In this document: one piece after another, positions 63,179 to 64,000 of the stretch
How the letters are laid out: the number at the start of each line of letters is the position of its first letter
Numbering within the stretch: position 1 is the first letter of the stretch
Source: Polynucleobacter sp. 80A-SIGWE
GTDB lineage: Bacteria; Pseudomonadota; Gammaproteobacteria; Burkholderiales; Burkholderiaceae
NCBI RefSeq assembly: GCF_018882295.1
Contig: NZ_JACVOR010000001.1
Span: 558,001-622,000 of the forward strand
Reading direction: 5' to 3'
DNA length: 64,000 bases
The notes under the pieces: generated by a model
Database searches by the model: none
What the model was told of the DNA's origin: nothing
Seen by the model: only the letters and a program-made list of their open reading frames with translations
Program-made: the position numbers and the translations under genes

Positions 63179-63502
63179 ATGACAATGAATATGCCTATCT
63201 CAAAAGCAGAGTTAAAAAAGATGCAGTCATCAGCAGATGATGCTTGCAAGCTCATGAAGGTCTTGTCTAACCGTGATCGCATGATGCTCTTATGTGAAAT
63301 TGGCCAAGCAGAAAAATGCGTTGGTGAGCTAGAAGCTGCATTAGATTTGCATCAGCCAACCCTTTCCCAGCAGCTAACCGTATTACGTAAGGAAAAGCTG
63401 GTTAAAACACGTAGAGAGGGTAAGCAAATTTACTACTCGCTATCAAGCCAGGTCGCCGTAGCAGTTATGAGCTTGCTATACAAGCACTACTGTAAGAAGT
63501 AA
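63179..63502 (+). CDS. bigR: ArsR-family persulfide-sensing repressor, BigR/SqrR-like
   Basis: 107 residues, winged helix: LMKVLSNRDRMMLLCEIGQAEKCVGELEAAL and HQPTLSQQLTVLRKEKLV (recognition helix). C39 and C105 are 66 residues apart, the same spacing as the redox Cys pair of BigR (42/108) and SqrR (41/107), which form a disulfide or tetrasulfide with reactive sulfur species and release the DNA. The position after the Blh-like gene is the usual one. Confidence 0.88.
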   Translation: MTMNMPISKAELKKMQSSADDACKLMKVLSNRDRMMLLCEIGQAEKCVGELEAALDLHQPTLSQQLTVLRKEKLVKTRREGKQIYYSLSSQVAVAVMSLLYKHYCKK

Positions 63503-63542
63503 TGGTAAAGAATTATTTAATCGTTTTTAAAGGGAGTTCAAT

Positions 63543-63755
63543 ATGAAATGTAACGTTGGTGGTATCGATCGTATCTTAAGAATCTCGGTAGGTATTGTGC
63601 TGGTAGTACTTGCAGCTAACGATATCGTAGGCTGGTGGGGCTGGCTTGGACTAATTCCATTAGCTACGGGTATTTTCCGTTTCTGCCCAGCTTATCCATT
63701 GTTGGGGATTAATTCTTGTGGAGCATCTTGCGATAAGGATTCTTGCTGTAAGTAA
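63543..63755 (+). CDS. DUF2892 (YgaP-like) membrane protein
   Basis: 70 residues with two membrane helices, MKCNVGGIDRILRISVGIVLV and WLGLIPLATGIFRFCPAYPLLGIN, ending in a Cys-rich tail (CGASCDKDSCCK). It is the DUF2892 type, often linked with rhodaneses and sulfide detoxification. It follows bigR by 40 bases, preceded by AAAGGGAG. Confidence 0.85.
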   Translation: MKCNVGGIDRILRISVGIVLVVLAANDIVGWWGWLGLIPLATGIFRFCPAYPLLGINSCGASCDKDSCCK

Positions 63756-63772
63756 GTTTTCCAATGTTTGAT

Positions 63773-63812
63773 TAAGGCGCATTGAGCAATAAAACTCAAT
63801 GCGCCTTATTTC
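63773..63812. terminator. Rho-independent terminator after the DUF2892 gene
   Basis: TAAGGCGCATTGAG (63773-63786) and CTCAATGCGCCTTA (63795-63808) form a perfect 14-bp stem with an eight-base loop, followed by TTTC. It separates the sulfur operon from the minus-strand gene at the right edge and could serve both. Confidence 0.9.
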
Positions 63813-63824
63813 TATTTGAGGGGA

Positions 63825-64000
63825 CTACTTTTTTGCATAAACACCATGTAATAAAAAGATAGCAAAGAATGCAAGGCCAATCACCCAGTGGGTTGTGATA
63901 ACACCATCTCGAATTTCTTCGGGGCCGTAGTACAACAAGGCGCCTGATATCAATAAAGTAGCTAAAAAAGCCAATTGGCTTAATCCGCTCCACAACTTCC
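63825..64000 (-). CDS. Membrane protein, C-terminal end (5' truncated by window edge)
   Basis: The frame read from 63998 down to the TAG at 63825-63827 gives 57 residues with two hydrophobic helices: LSQLAFLATLLISGALLYYG, then HWVIGLAFFAIFLLHGVYAKK. The spaced histidines in helices (THWV, LLHG) fit a cytochrome b-like membrane protein such as DUF4405. The overlapping frame one base away is a non-hydrophobic shadow. The family call is tentative. Confidence 0.55.
   Translation of the reverse strand, partial: KLWSGLSQLAFLATLLISGALLYYGPEEIRDGVITTHWVIGLAFFAIFLLHGVYAKK

Noticed and set aside
63796..63993. Minus-strand frame starting ERIKPIGFF at the right edge
   Set aside because: It is one base out of phase with the hydrophobic, histidine-containing frame ending at 63825, which looks like the real protein.

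Overview
The window looks like a chromosome segment of a free-living Gram-negative betaproteobacterium, most likely a freshwater Burkholderiaceae close to Polynucleobacter. This is inferred from gene order (exbB-exbD-lpxK-Trm112-kdsB-adk; a complete tolQRAB-pal-cpoB-queC block; a fused LivM-LivG), the moderate GC of the core genes and the protein sequences. No rRNA, tRNA, CRISPR array or intact insertion sequence was seen.

Layout. 1-19.6 kb is core: the end of ribD and ribE, then on the minus strand the Tol-Pal envelope operon with queC, then glyA and nrdR, a minus-strand lipid A/KDO block (exbB, exbD, lpxK, a Trm112-like small protein, kdsB, adk), then xseA, murB, yajQ, xerD, plsY, a MAPEG protein, folE, a small lipoprotein, a HiPIP and an HPP membrane protein. 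19.9-41.8 kb is one long plus-strand surface-polysaccharide locus of about 23 tightly packed genes, strongly AT-rich between about 26 and 39 kb. It ends in a decayed tyrosine integrase (42.3-43.0 kb), followed by a minus-strand WecA-type initiating transferase. 44.4-49.7 kb holds a cation/proton antiporter, siroheme/sulfite reduction genes and a HigBA toxin-antitoxin pair. 49.7-55.7 kb holds small membrane proteins, an acyltransferase, DarP, a GMC oxidoreductase and an EamA transporter. 55.9-60.8 kb is a branched-chain amino-acid ABC transporter. 60.8-64 kb is a sulfide/persulfide response group (TauE exporter, Blh-like persulfide dioxygenase, BigR-like repressor, DUF2892 protein).

The most interesting part is the polysaccharide locus. 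ManC and a GDP-mannose 4,6-dehydratase should feed GDP-4-keto-6-deoxymannose to a PLP enzyme whose catalytic Lys is replaced by His, as in the ColD 3-dehydratase, giving a 3,6-dideoxyhexose. Next to it lie a split transketolase pair, a methyltransferase, an RmlC-like epimerase and an extended SDR. The same locus carries a sugar-phosphate cyclase that looks like 2-epi-5-epi-valiolone synthase rather than dehydroquinate synthase, flanked by an APH-like kinase, an SDR and a nucleotidyltransferase. That is the logical gene set for a nucleotide-activated C7 carbasugar (cyclitol). Together they suggest a surface glycan with a pseudosugar and a dideoxy, possibly branched, sugar. A Wzz-like protein, an EpsG-like polymerase and a short ABC exporter (no Wzx was seen) would assemble it. 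The enzyme families are read from motifs; the pathway is inference.
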